From: Enterococcus aquimarinus
GTDB taxonomy: Bacteria; Bacillota; Bacilli; Lactobacillales; Enterococcaceae
Assembly (NCBI RefSeq): GCF_001885765.1
Contig: NZ_JXKD01000001.1
Location: 124,001-188,000, forward strand
Length of the DNA stretch: 64,000 nt
Direction of reading: 5' to 3'
The position numbers and the translations under genes are program-made. Below the pieces are notes generated by a model, which did no database searches, was not told where the DNA came from, and saw only the letters and a list, made by a program, of their open reading frames with translations. Of this stretch, positions 26,170 to 36,777 are shown one piece after another (position 1 is the first letter of the stretch; each line of letters begins with the position of its first letter).

Positions 26170-27330
26170 TTGCCAGGGAAACTAAAAAAGCATCATTTAT
26201 TAGATTTAGGAATCTTAATTCCTTACTTGATTCTTAGTGTCATCGGGCTGATGATGGTCTATAGTACGACGACCTATGTCCAACTTGTAATAGGTGAAAA
26301 CACGGCGAAGAGTGCCATTTCGCAGTTAGCCTTTTGGATTGTCAGTTTAATTGTCATTACGATTATTTATAAAATGAAATTAAATTTCATTAAGCAAAAA
26401 AGTTTAGTCATAACGGCGATGGTTATCATTACCGTGCTGTTAATCCTTGCTTTTTTCTTTAATAAGGTGAATGGTAGCTGGGGATGGATTCCCATTCCCG
26501 GAGTTGGTACGATTCAACCAGCCGAGTTTTTAAAAATCATTGTTGTTTGGTTTTTAGCTGTTATTTTGTCTAATAATCAAAACAATGTGCACGAGGGACA
26601 ATTGTTTCATACGATTAAAGGTTCTCTTGCTGCTATCGTGTTTCAAATTATTCTATTAGGAATCTACCCCGATTATGGGAATGCAGCGATTATCGTTTTG
26701 TTGGTGATGGTCGTTCTTTTAACAAGTGGTGTCAATTTCCGCTTAACTATCCTAACAGGTGCACTATCCGTGGTAGGTAGTGTGGTTGTAGTTTGGTTTG
26801 TCAATGGTATTGGGAAAGCGTTAGTCCCAGGTCACGTTGCAGATCGCTTTGCGGCCTTCCGTAATCCTTTTGAGTATGAGTATGATTTAGGTCATCAGCT
26901 TATTCAAGGATACTACGCAATGTTCAATGGCGGGTTATTCGGACGTGGCTTAGGAAACAGTATTCAAAAAAATGGCTTTTTAAAGTTTGCTCATACCGAT
27001 TTTGCTTTTGCAATTGTCGTGGAAGAGTTAGGTTTAATTGCCGCCATCGCTATTTTAGGTCTGCTTTTTTATTTAATTGCCCGTATTTTGTTGATTGGCA
27101 TACGAGCAAATGACCCGTTTAATAGCATGATGTGTTTGGGTATTGGCGTATTATTTTTAGTTTCAGTCTTCGTTAATTTAGGAGGCATTACTGGAATCAT
27201 TCCATTGACGGGGATTACGTTCCCATTTATTAGTCAGGGTGGATCAAGCTTATTGATGTTTTCGATTTGTATCGGCTTTGTATTAAATATCAGCGCGGAT
27301 GAAAGAAGAAAACAATATCAATTGATTTAA
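26170..27330 (+). CDS. ftsW: Septal peptidoglycan glycosyltransferase FtsW (SEDS family)
   Basis: A 386-aa membrane protein with about ten TM helices. TTG 26170 follows GGAGG. SEDS marks are clear: NGSWGWIPIPGVGTIQPAEF (about residues 100-119), PDYGNAAI (about 172), an extracellular loop with HQLIQGYYAMFNGGLFGRGL, and near the end ITFPFISQGGSSL. It polymerises glycan at the septum with a class B PBP. Position next to ylaN and pyc argues for FtsW (YlaO) and not RodA. Confidence 0.9.
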   Translation: MPGKLKKHHLLDLGILIPYLILSVIGLMMVYSTTTYVQLVIGENTAKSAISQLAFWIVSLIVITIIYKMKLNFIKQKSLVITAMVIITVLLILAFFFNKVNGSWGWIPIPGVGTIQPAEFLKIIVVWFLAVILSNNQNNVHEGQLFHTIKGSLAAIVFQIILLGIYPDYGNAAIIVLLVMVVLLTSGVNFRLTILTGALSVVGSVVVVWFVNGIGKALVPGHVADRFAAFRNPFEYEYDLGHQLIQGYYAMFNGGLFGRGLGNSIQKNGFLKFAHTDFAFAIVVEELGLIAAIAILGLLFYLIARILLIGIRANDPFNSMMCLGIGVLFLVSVFVNLGGITGIIPLTGITFPFISQGGSSLLMFSICIGFVLNISADERRKQYQLI

Positions 27331-27351
27331 AGATAAAAGAGGAGTGGTTAG

Positions 27352-30300
27352 ATGAAAAAAGTATTAGTCGCAAACCGAGGAGAAATTGCAACACGAGTCT
27401 TTCGAGCGTGTTCAGAGTTAAATATTAAAACAGTAGCGGTGTACGCACAAGAAGATGAATATTCTGTGCATCGTTTTAAAGCAGATGAGGCGTATGTTGT
27501 TGGTAAAGGAAAACGCCCGATTGATGCTTATTTAGATATTGAAGATATTATTCGAATTGCCAAAGAATCAGGGGCAGAAGCGATTCACCCGGGTTACGGT
27601 TTTCTATCAGAAAATTTAGAATTTGCTAAACGTTGTGAAGAAGAAGGCATTATCTTCATCGGTCCAACACCGTATCATTTAGATATTTTCGGCGACAAAA
27701 TCAAAGCGAAAGAAGCGGCAATTGCAGCGGGCATCCAATCGATTCCGGGTTCCGAAGATCCAATCGAAACAGTTGATGATATTTTAGCATTTGCGAATCA
27801 ATCAGGTTATCCGATTATGATTAAAGCGGCTCTTGGTGGTGGCGGACGTGGAATGCGTGTGGCCCACAATGAAGAAGAAGCAAGAGAAGGTTACGAACGA
27901 GCGAAAAGTGAAGCAAAAGCCGCTTTTGGTAGCGATGAAGTCTATGTTGAAAAATATATTGCGCAACCAAAACATATTGAAGTTCAAATTTTAGGAGATG
28001 CTCATGGTAATGTGATTCATTTGTTTGAACGTGATTGTTCTGTTCAACGTCGTCACCAAAAAGTCGTGGAAGTTGCCCCTTGTATTTCAATGGACGATGA
28101 CCAACGTGCAGAAATTTGTAACGCGGCAGTTCAATTAATGCGTCATGTTGGTTACGTGAATGCTGGAACGGTAGAATTCTTAGTTGAAGGCGATCAATTT
28201 TACTTTATTGAAGTAAATCCTCGTGTTCAAGTAGAGCATACCATCACAGAAATGATTACGGATATCGATATTGTGACAAGCCAAATTTTAATTGCGCAAG
28301 GCAAAGACTTACATAAAGAAATCGGGATTCCAACACAAGATCAATTAACGTTTGAAGGTTCAGCAATTCAATGCCGGATCACAACGGAAGACCCCTTAAA
28401 TCAATTTATGCCAGACACTGGAAAAATTGATACATACCGTTCACCAGGTGGTTTTGGCGTTCGATTAGACGTCGGAAATGCTTACGCAGGTGCAGTCGTT
28501 ACTCCTTACTTTGATTCCCTCTTAGTAAAAGTATGTACGCACGGCGCAACCTTTGAACAAGCCATTGGTAAAATGGAACGTTGCTTAAAAGAATTCCGAA
28601 TTCGTGGTGTTGAAACGAATATTCCGTTTATGCGTAACGTGGTGAAACATCCGACATTCCGTTCAGGAAATGCAGCAACGACCTTTATTGATACGACTCC
28701 TGAGTTATTTGAGTTCCCCCGGACGAGAGACCGCGGAAACAAAACGATGAAATATATTGCTGAGATTACGGTAAATGGCTTCCCGGGTATCGAAAAACAA
28801 CGCAAGAAACATTTTGATTTACCTCGTGTACCAAAAGTGTTAGAGACGTTACCGACTTCTATCGTGACGGCTAAAAATATTTTAGATACAAAAGGTGCGG
28901 ATGCAGTAACGGAGTGGATTAAAGAACAAAAAAATGTCTTATTGACGGATACGACATTCCGGGACGCGCATCAAAGTATTTTAGCAACTCGTGTCCGGAC
29001 AACGGACTTTGCGAAAATTGCGACTCAAACAGAACAAGCGATTCCACAACTTTTCTCAAGCGAAATGTGGGGCGGCGCAACGTTTGATGTCTCTTATCGC
29101 TTCCTAACAGAAGATCCATGGGAAAGATTACGACTACTACGTAAAAAAATGCCAAATACGTTACTACAAATGTTATTCCGTGGTTCAAATGCGGTTGGTT
29201 ATTCTAATTATCCAGATAACGTGATTGTGGAATTTATTAATGAAGCAGCAAGTCAAGGAATTGACGTTTTCCGTATTTTCGATAGCTTAAACTGGATTCC
29301 TCAAATGGAAAAAAGTATTCAAGCGGTTCGTGATGCCGGTAAGATTGCAGAAGCGGCGATTTGTTATACTGGTGATATTAATGATCCAAGTCGTGCGAAA
29401 TATAATGTGCAATATTACATCGATATGGCAAAAGAATTACAAGCACTAGGAGCTCACACGATTGCGATTAAAGATATGGCGGGATTATTAATGCCTCAAG
29501 CATCTTATCGTTTAATCAGCGAATTGAAGTCTGCGATTGATATTCCAATTCATTTACATACACACGATACAAGTGGTAATGGGATTATTACGTATTCAGC
29601 AGCTGTAACAGCTGGTGTCGATATCGTCGACGTGGCGATGAGTGCGATGAGTAGTAACACGAGTCAACCAAGCTTAAGTAGTTTGTATTTTGCACTCGTT
29701 AATGGAAATCGTGTTCCAGATGTTGACATTAAAAAAGTTCAAAAATTGAATCATTATTGGGAAGATGTTCGTCAATACTACGCACCTTTTGAAAATGGCT
29801 TAAATGCGCCACAAACAGAAGTGTACTTACATGAAATGCCAGGTGGTCAATACTCGAACTTGCAACAACAAGCCAAAGCAGTTGGTTTAGGCGAGCGTTG
29901 GGATGAGATTAAAAATATGTACCGCGAAGTGAATATGATGTTTGGTGATATTGTGAAGGTAACGCCTTCTTCTAAAGTTGTCGGCGATATGGCACTCTTT
30001 ATGGTACAAAATGATATTACTGAAGAAGATATTTATGCGCGTGGACATGAAATGAGTTTCCCTGATTCCGTGATTAGCTTATTCCGTGGCGATTTAGGTC
30101 AACCAGTTGGTGGCTTCCCAGAGAAATTACAAAAAATTATTTTAAAAGATCGTGAAGCATATACTGTCCGTCCTGGGTCACTAGCAGCGCCAATCGACTT
30201 TGAAGAAGTGAAACAAGAACTAACCGATTTAATTGGCTATGAACCGAAGAAAGAAGAAGTGTTAAGTTACTTAATGTACCCTGAAGTCTTCTTAACGTAC

Positions 30301-30783
30301 CGCAAAGCGTATGAAAGCTTTGCTGATGTCAAAGTACTCGATACACCAACATTCTTTTATGGAATGCGTTTAGGTGAGCGAATCGATGTTGAAATCGAAA
30401 AAGGAAAAGTATTAATTATTCGCTTAGATGAGATTGGTGAACCCGATATTGAAGGAAACCGAAACGTCTTCTTTAACTTAAATGGTCAACGTCGTGAAGT
30501 GTTAGTCAAAGATAGTTCAATTAAGAGTCAGGTTCAAGCGAAACGCAAAGCAGAACCGACGAATAAAGAACATATTGGAGCAACCATGTCAGGCTCTGTG
30601 CTAGAAGTCCTTGTAAGCAAAGGGGATAAAGTAAAACGTGGCGAAACGCTACTTGTGACGGAAGCGATGAAGATGGAGACTGCGATTGAAGCTCGTTTTG
30701 ATGGCGTCGTTGAACGCATCCATGTGTCAGCTGGGGAACCAATTGCTTCAGGTGATTTATTAATGGAAGTAAAAGAAAAATAG
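27352..30783 (+). CDS. pyc: Pyruvate carboxylase
   Basis: A 1143-aa fused enzyme making oxaloacetate from pyruvate and bicarbonate. The biotin carboxylase domain (1-450) shows KVLVANRGEIATRVFRA, GGGGRGMRVAH and VNPRVQVEHTITEMI. The carboxyltransferase domain (about 525-990) shows LLTDTTFRDAHQSILATRVR and the metal-binding HLHTHDTSGNG. The C-terminal carrier domain has the biotin lysine in TEAMKMETAI. GAGGAG precedes ATG 27352. It is the anaplerotic step supplying aspartate. Full length, with no defect. Confidence 0.97.
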   Translation: MKKVLVANRGEIATRVFRACSELNIKTVAVYAQEDEYSVHRFKADEAYVVGKGKRPIDAYLDIEDIIRIAKESGAEAIHPGYGFLSENLEFAKRCEEEGIIFIGPTPYHLDIFGDKIKAKEAAIAAGIQSIPGSEDPIETVDDILAFANQSGYPIMIKAALGGGGRGMRVAHNEEEAREGYERAKSEAKAAFGSDEVYVEKYIAQPKHIEVQILGDAHGNVIHLFERDCSVQRRHQKVVEVAPCISMDDDQRAEICNAAVQLMRHVGYVNAGTVEFLVEGDQFYFIEVNPRVQVEHTITEMITDIDIVTSQILIAQGKDLHKEIGIPTQDQLTFEGSAIQCRITTEDPLNQFMPDTGKIDTYRSPGGFGVRLDVGNAYAGAVVTPYFDSLLVKVCTHGATFEQAIGKMERCLKEFRIRGVETNIPFMRNVVKHPTFRSGNAATTFIDTTPELFEFPRTRDRGNKTMKYIAEITVNGFPGIEKQRKKHFDLPRVPKVLETLPTSIVTAKNILDTKGADAVTEWIKEQKNVLLTDTTFRDAHQSILATRVRTTDFAKIATQTEQAIPQLFSSEMWGGATFDVSYRFLTEDPWERLRLLRKKMPNTLLQMLFRGSNAVGYSNYPDNVIVEFINEAASQGIDVFRIFDSLNWIPQMEKSIQAVRDAGKIAEAAICYTGDINDPSRAKYNVQYYIDMAKELQALGAHTIAIKDMAGLLMPQASYRLISELKSAIDIPIHLHTHDTSGNGIITYSAAVTAGVDIVDVAMSAMSSNTSQPSLSSLYFALVNGNRVPDVDIKKVQKLNHYWEDVRQYYAPFENGLNAPQTEVYLHEMPGGQYSNLQQQAKAVGLGERWDEIKNMYREVNMMFGDIVKVTPSSKVVGDMALFMVQNDITEEDIYARGHEMSFPDSVISLFRGDLGQPVGGFPEKLQKIILKDREAYTVRPGSLAAPIDFEEVKQELTDLIGYEPKKEEVLSYLMYPEVFLTYRKAYESFADVKVLDTPTFFYGMRLGERIDVEIEKGKVLIIRLDEIGEPDIEGNRNVFFNLNGQRREVLVKDSSIKSQVQAKRKAEPTNKEHIGATMSGSVLEVLVSKGDKVKRGETLLVTEAMKMETAIEARFDGVVERIHVSAGEPIASGDLLMEVKEK

Positions 30784-30813
30784 TAAAAAATGAAAGAAGA
30801 GGAGGCGCGTAAC

Positions 30814-31941
30814 TTGATGCGACGAGGACTATTGTTTTTCGGATTGTTCCTAATCAGTTTGGTGATTGTTTATATGGAACCTATTTGGTCTTATCAAATA
30901 AGTCCGAATGATGGACAAGAACTCCCGCTACAAAGTCCACCGCCTACCTCTTTAAATCTTGAATCAATCCCAACGCAAGGAATTGCGCAGTGGATTGGAC
31001 AACCGATGAAAGCTTTTACCACTCTCTACGGAGAAGCGCAATCAGTAACCGATTCAGGATTTGGTTTTTTCAGTCATCAATTTCGAATGGATGCAGATGC
31101 CTTTATGGAAGTTACAACGATCGATCAACGAATCACCAGTATTAAAGTGCTGGGAGAAACCTCGATGGATATTGGCCCTTTTGAGTATCAGATGAGCTTA
31201 GAAGAGTTGACGACCTATACGGTTATTTCACCGATTGTAAGTGTTGAATATGGCGGAGAAACCTATAGTTTGGAATTGATGGAAGATGATATTAATTATC
31301 GTCCACTTGTCGCTTTTGATAATGGTAGTTATGCCATTTTATTTTTTGATCATCAAGACAAACGGAGTGGTCTTTATAGTTTGATGTATTTAGATACGGA
31401 AACATTGTTAAAGCTTGCGCCGTATGTGCTAACAGAGGGTCAACCACAATTTTTTGTGGCGGAAAAGGCGGCTGATTGGATTACTATTGATGATCAGAAA
31501 AGTGAAACGAGTCGTTACTTAATGCAACAACTCAGACGAAGTTATGATTTTCCTGCCTATTCAACTTCACTTGCTTTGCAACGAGAAACCCAAGCGCTCT
31601 TGACAGACTTTTTAATTAATCAGGAAGATTACCTTTCAACCGAACGTTTGCGTTCGTTTCAACGAATCCAGCGGCAAGAATTGAATCAAAATTGGGTACT
31701 CACGAATCAAGAGGTGCGAACGTTAGTCGAAGAACTGGATGAAGAGAAGACATTTGCTCATTTTGAAATGCCAGTTTATGATCCGATTTTTACGCTATTA
31801 TCTTGGTATAGTAACCCTTACCTCGTATCCCGCCTTTTTTATGATGAGTCCGAAGCAATTGGTGTTGCCTTTTCGAAAGAAAATATGTTAGTCTTATTTC
31901 AAGAAATCAATCAACCGACAGAAAGTAGTGAGCAGCCTTGA
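30814..31941 (+). CDS. Membrane-anchored CAP-associated-domain protein (YlbC-like)
   Basis: A 375-aa protein. TTG 30814 lies eight bases after GAGGAGG; the in-frame ATG 30790 lies upstream of that site and is less likely (ATG 30817 is also possible). An N-terminal TM anchor (about residues 4-22) is followed by an extracellular region. WIGQPMKAFTTLYGEAQSVT (about 55-74) begins a CAP-associated N-domain, as in B. subtilis YlbC. The C-terminal 140 residues align only loosely to a CAP/SCP domain and the usual histidine and glutamate pattern is not evident. Function unknown. Its stop overlaps ylbF by four bases. Confidence 0.65.
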   Translation: MMRRGLLFFGLFLISLVIVYMEPIWSYQISPNDGQELPLQSPPPTSLNLESIPTQGIAQWIGQPMKAFTTLYGEAQSVTDSGFGFFSHQFRMDADAFMEVTTIDQRITSIKVLGETSMDIGPFEYQMSLEELTTYTVISPIVSVEYGGETYSLELMEDDINYRPLVAFDNGSYAILFFDHQDKRSGLYSLMYLDTETLLKLAPYVLTEGQPQFFVAEKAADWITIDDQKSETSRYLMQQLRRSYDFPAYSTSLALQRETQALLTDFLINQEDYLSTERLRSFQRIQRQELNQNWVLTNQEVRTLVEELDEEKTFAHFEMPVYDPIFTLLSWYSNPYLVSRLFYDESEAIGVAFSKENMLVLFQEINQPTESSEQP

Positions 31942-32363
31942 TATATAATGATCATTTTTTTGCGATAGAAGATCAAGTTCAACGAGTGGTTGAGCGACTG
32001 ATTGAAAGTAATTCTTTTCAACAGTACATTCTTAATAAAATCGACATGTATCAAGATCAAGAAGTTGCAACCCTCCGTCAAGATTTCACTCTCAAAAAAG
32101 AAGCATTTGACAAAATCAGTGCTTACGGAAAACATGCGCCAGATTATCGGGAGCGCCAACGTGCGTTGAGAAAGACGAAACGAGCCTTAGATTTGCATCC
32201 GAAAGTTGCGGAGTTTCGCTTAAGTGAAACGCAACTGCAAGGGATTTTAGATGAAATTATTTTAAAAGTTGCTGCAACTTTTTCAGAGAAAGTGATTGTC
32301 AATACTGGGAATCCATTTTTTGAATCAAAATCAAGTTGTGGGGGAGGTTGTCATCATGGATGA
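31938..32363 (+). CDS. ylbF: YlbF/YmcA family protein
   Basis: A 141-aa helical protein. TTG 31938 sits in TTGA shared with the previous stop, so translation is probably coupled; no independent ribosome site is seen. Helices occupy residues 10-110, and the end reads SKSSCGGGCHHG. In B. subtilis YlbF forms, with YmcA and YaaT, the Fe-S-containing RNA-maturation complex that supports RNase Y, and the C-terminal cysteines here fit metal binding. ylbG overlaps its end by eight bases. Confidence 0.85.
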   Translation: MIYNDHFFAIEDQVQRVVERLIESNSFQQYILNKIDMYQDQEVATLRQDFTLKKEAFDKISAYGKHAPDYRERQRALRKTKRALDLHPKVAEFRLSETQLQGILDEIILKVAATFSEKVIVNTGNPFFESKSSCGGGCHHG

Positions 32364-32691
32364 GTTTGTGATACAAAAAAGAAGAGGGTTAATCGTTTGG
32401 GTCTATAGTTTACGACAATTAAAAAATTTACGTCGTTTTGGATTAATTCATTTTGTTTCTAGTAAAATGAAATATGTTGTACTGTATGTCAACGAGGAAG
32501 ATGTCGAAGCGACACTTGAAAAAATCAATAAACTTCATTTTGTCCGGGAAGTAGATGTTTCTCATCGACCAGATATCGAAATGAATTTTGCGGATAAAAT
32601 TGGCACGAAAGCTGCTTTTCAAGAGGAAGATGAACCTGATTTTGAAAGTGATGTACAAATACCTGAAATCCGCTTAGCCGAACATCTGTAA
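32356..32691 (+). CDS. ylbG: YlbG family protein (DUF2129)
   Basis: A 111-aa protein. ATG 32356 follows GGGGGAGG and overlaps the ylbF end; an earlier in-frame ATG at 32296 is inside ylbF without a site. RRGLIVWVYSLRQLKNLRRF (about 9-28), YVVLYVN (about 43-49) and DVSHRPDIEMNF (about 73-84) fit YlbG. Function unknown; always near ylbF and rsmD in Firmicutes. The acidic tail (EEDEPDFESD) is longer than in Bacillus. Confidence 0.87.
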   Translation: MDEFVIQKRRGLIVWVYSLRQLKNLRRFGLIHFVSSKMKYVVLYVNEEDVEATLEKINKLHFVREVDVSHRPDIEMNFADKIGTKAAFQEEDEPDFESDVQIPEIRLAEHL

Positions 32692-32708
32692 GTGAATAAA
32701 AGATAAAT

Positions 32709-32788
32709 ACCACTTTTTCCTCTTAGCAACAGCGGAGTAGATGCTCGAAATTTTGTCATCGCTATACTGTTTAAGAAGAAAAAGTGGT
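32709..32788. repeat. Long imperfect hairpin between ylbG and rsmD
   Basis: ACCACTTTTTCCTCTTA (32709-32725) pairs with TAAGAAGAAAAAGTGGT (32772-32788) over 16 of 17 positions. The 46-base loop can itself pair (AACAG/CTGTT and GATG/CATC). It may end the upstream operon and shape the rsmD leader. Confidence 0.6.
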
Positions 32789-32810
32789 TTATTTCTGTAG
32801 GAGTGAAAAT

Positions 32811-34901
<2,091 letters not shown>

Positions 34902-34906
34902 TGCCA

Positions 34907-34933
34907 TAAAGACAAGTGATGTCTTAATTTTTT
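34907..34933 (+). terminator. Terminator after the YlbL/SepM gene
   Basis: AAGACA (34909-34914) and TGTCTT (34920-34925) with loop AGTGA, followed by a six-T run. A short stem but good tail. Confidence 0.65.
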
Positions 34934-35006
34934 GATGTAAATGTAAACGTAACAAACTGCTGCATAAGTGGCGAGATTATGTCAATACCACGTGATAGAG
35001 AGAATC

Positions 35007-35056
35007 AAAACAACCTCCCAATAACGCGATGAACACTCGTTGTTGGGAGGTTGTTT
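35007..35056 (-). terminator. Terminator of malP-malB-malM
   Basis: AACAACCTCCCAA pairs with TTGGGAGGTTGTT (arms 35055-35043 and 35021-35009 on the minus strand), followed by TTTTG. Confidence 0.85.
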
Positions 35057-35057
35057 A

Positions 35058-36074
35058 TTAATCGTGTTGCAACTCAATTTCGTAAGTCGTTTGAAAGACT
35101 TTTTGTTCCCCTGGCAAAAGTTCGATTGCGCCGAAATGAGGATGGTTGATCACATCGGGAAGCTCTTGTGTTTCTAAAGCAATCCCTAATTGTGAACGCA
35201 TGGTTTGTTGCTCGCTTAATGGAAGTAGTAAATCAAAACCCGTAGTCGAAAAGACGACGACTGCTTGGCGATTGGTATGAATCCTTAGTTGACGGCCACT
35301 CGTGGGATGGGTGAGAACGATGGCAGGTTGTATCTGCTTTAAGCAATACGCATCATCAAGCCCGTTTTCTAGTGTCGTGAGTACTTCGTCAAGGAAGGTT
35401 GGTTCTTGGAAATCATATCCAGTACCTTTGACGGGTAGCATTTTTCCCGTAGGAAGTTGTTCGCCGTCTAATTCCAGTCTTTCAGCAGCTTGAATTTGTA
35501 GCTGATGCTTCGTGATATCTTCTTTGGTATTTCCTGAAAGATTAAAATAAACATGATTTGTTGGATTGACAATCGTTTTCTTCTTTGTTGTACAAGTGGT
35601 TTTCATGATGACCGCTTTTGTTGTGAGCGTGTAAGTCGTTTTAACGGCAATTGGTCCTGGATAACCCGAATGCTCATCGTTTAAAGAAAAAGTGACTTCT
35701 GCATGTCCATCTGTTGTCGTAAACGCATATTCCCAAAACTGATTCGACCAACCTTGGCTGCCACCGTGGATATGATGCGATCCGTGATTTTTCTCCAGAT
35801 GAACGTCTTGCCATCGTGCCTCTTTTATACGACCGGCAACAGGTCCGATAAACGCGCCAAATTGGGCCGGATCATTTAAGATATCTTGCGGCGTTGCTAA
35901 GCTTAAACAAATATTTTCTGATTTTCCATATTTGTCAGGCGTGAAAAACGCATAGAAGCGAGCGCCGAAATTAAGAAACGTCGCCGACAAACAGCCATTG
36001 CTTAACGTAATAAAATCGATTTTTGTTTGAGGGTCATGGTGAACCGAAACGATCGGACTCAACGGTTTTCCCAC
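35058..36074 (-). CDS. malM: Aldose 1-epimerase (maltose operon mutarotase)
   Basis: A 338-aa galactose-mutarotase fold enzyme. GTG 36074 overlaps the malB end by 16 bases; the ribosome site is weak, consistent with coupling. The catalytic histidine lies in [12 protein letters not shown] (about residue 174) and the glutamate in [14 protein letters not shown] (about residue 304). It interconverts sugar anomers, which matters because MalP makes beta-glucose 1-phosphate and free glucose. Third gene of the minus-strand operon, as in E. faecalis malPBMR, but here a terminator follows instead of malR. Confidence 0.88.
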   Translation of the reverse strand: MGKPLSPIVSVHHDPQTKIDFITLSNGCLSATFLNFGARFYAFFTPDKYGKSENICLSLATPQDILNDPAQFGAFIGPVAGRIKEARWQDVHLEKNHGSHHIHGGSQGWSNQFWEYAFTTTDGHAEVTFSLNDEHSGYPGPIAVKTTYTLTTKAVIMKTTCTTKKKTIVNPTNHVYFNLSGNTKEDITKHQLQIQAAERLELDGEQLPTGKMLPVKGTGYDFQEPTFLDEVLTTLENGLDDAYCLKQIQPAIVLTHPTSGRQLRIHTNRQAVVVFSTTGFDLLLPLSEQQTMRSQLGIALETQELPDVINHPHFGAIELLPGEQKVFQTTYEIELQHD

Positions 36075-36721
36075 ACGTCTTTAAGGTAATCAAACGTTAA
36101 GGCTTCGGTTGAAGGAACTAATGGAATATCGTCACCTAAATCTTCCGCGCGGCCCACACCAACGGGCGTTGCACCGCTCGTTTTAATCGCTTGAATGCCT
36201 GCAAGGGCGTCTTCGATTCCAAGACATTCTGTAATAGGAACATCAATAAGTCTGGCTGCTTCTAGGAAAATATCGGGAGCGGGTTTGCCGCTAGCCACAG
36301 CTGCGGGATCTGCAATGGCGTCAAAAAGCGAGGTCAGTCCCATTTTTTCTAAAAGCATTGGTCCATTTTTACTTGCAGAAGCAAGGGCAATCTTAATCTT
36401 ATTTTCTTTTAATGTTTGGAGTAGTGATAAAATACCAGGATAAATATCTTTTTCGGAAAATCGTTCGATCAGTTCAACATAATGATCGTTTTTTTCTTTA
36501 GCAAGTTGGGCAAATTGTGCTGCAGGAATCTCTGCTTGTTTTTTACCGTGTGCAAGAATTAAACGCAGTGAATCTTCACGGCTGACACCTTTTAACGATT
36601 CGTTGAACGCTCGATCAATCGAGATGCCAAGTCCATCGGCTAATTTCTTCCATGCATGGTAATGATATTCTGCGGTATCCGTAATAACACCATCTAAATC
36701 AAATAGTACACCTTTAAACAT
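36059..36721 (-). CDS. malB: Beta-phosphoglucomutase
   Basis: A 220-aa HAD enzyme. ATG 36721-36719 follows AAAGGAAG; a longer in-frame start at 36754 lies within an intergenic hairpin. [20 protein letters not shown] holds the nucleophile Asp8 and acid/base Asp10, almost the same as L. lactis beta-PGM. It converts the beta-glucose 1-phosphate released by MalP to glucose 6-phosphate for glycolysis. Also called pgmB in other genera. Confidence 0.94.
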   Translation of the reverse strand: MFKGVLFDLDGVITDTAEYHYHAWKKLADGLGISIDRAFNESLKGVSREDSLRLILAHGKKQAEIPAAQFAQLAKEKNDHYVELIERFSEKDIYPGILSLLQTLKENKIKIALASASKNGPMLLEKMGLTSLFDAIADPAAVASGKPAPDIFLEAARLIDVPITECLGIEDALAGIQAIKTSGATPVGVGRAEDLGDDIPLVPSTEALTFDYLKDVWENR

Positions 36722-36739
36722 CGTAAACTTCCTTTCGAA

Positions 36740-36772
36740 AATCCCAAATAGCAACTCACGCTATTTGGGATT
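36740..36772 (-). repeat. Perfect hairpin between malP and malB
   Basis: On the minus strand AATCCCAAATAG (36772-36761) pairs with CTATTTGGGATT (36751-36740), loop of nine bases, then TTTC. It probably acts as a partial terminator or RNA-stability element between the two genes. Confidence 0.7.
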
Positions 36773-36777
36773 CATTT

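Noticed and set aside
34934-35005. Short plus-strand coding-like frame after the YlbL/SepM gene
   Set aside because: Under 20 codons, no start, no ribosome site.
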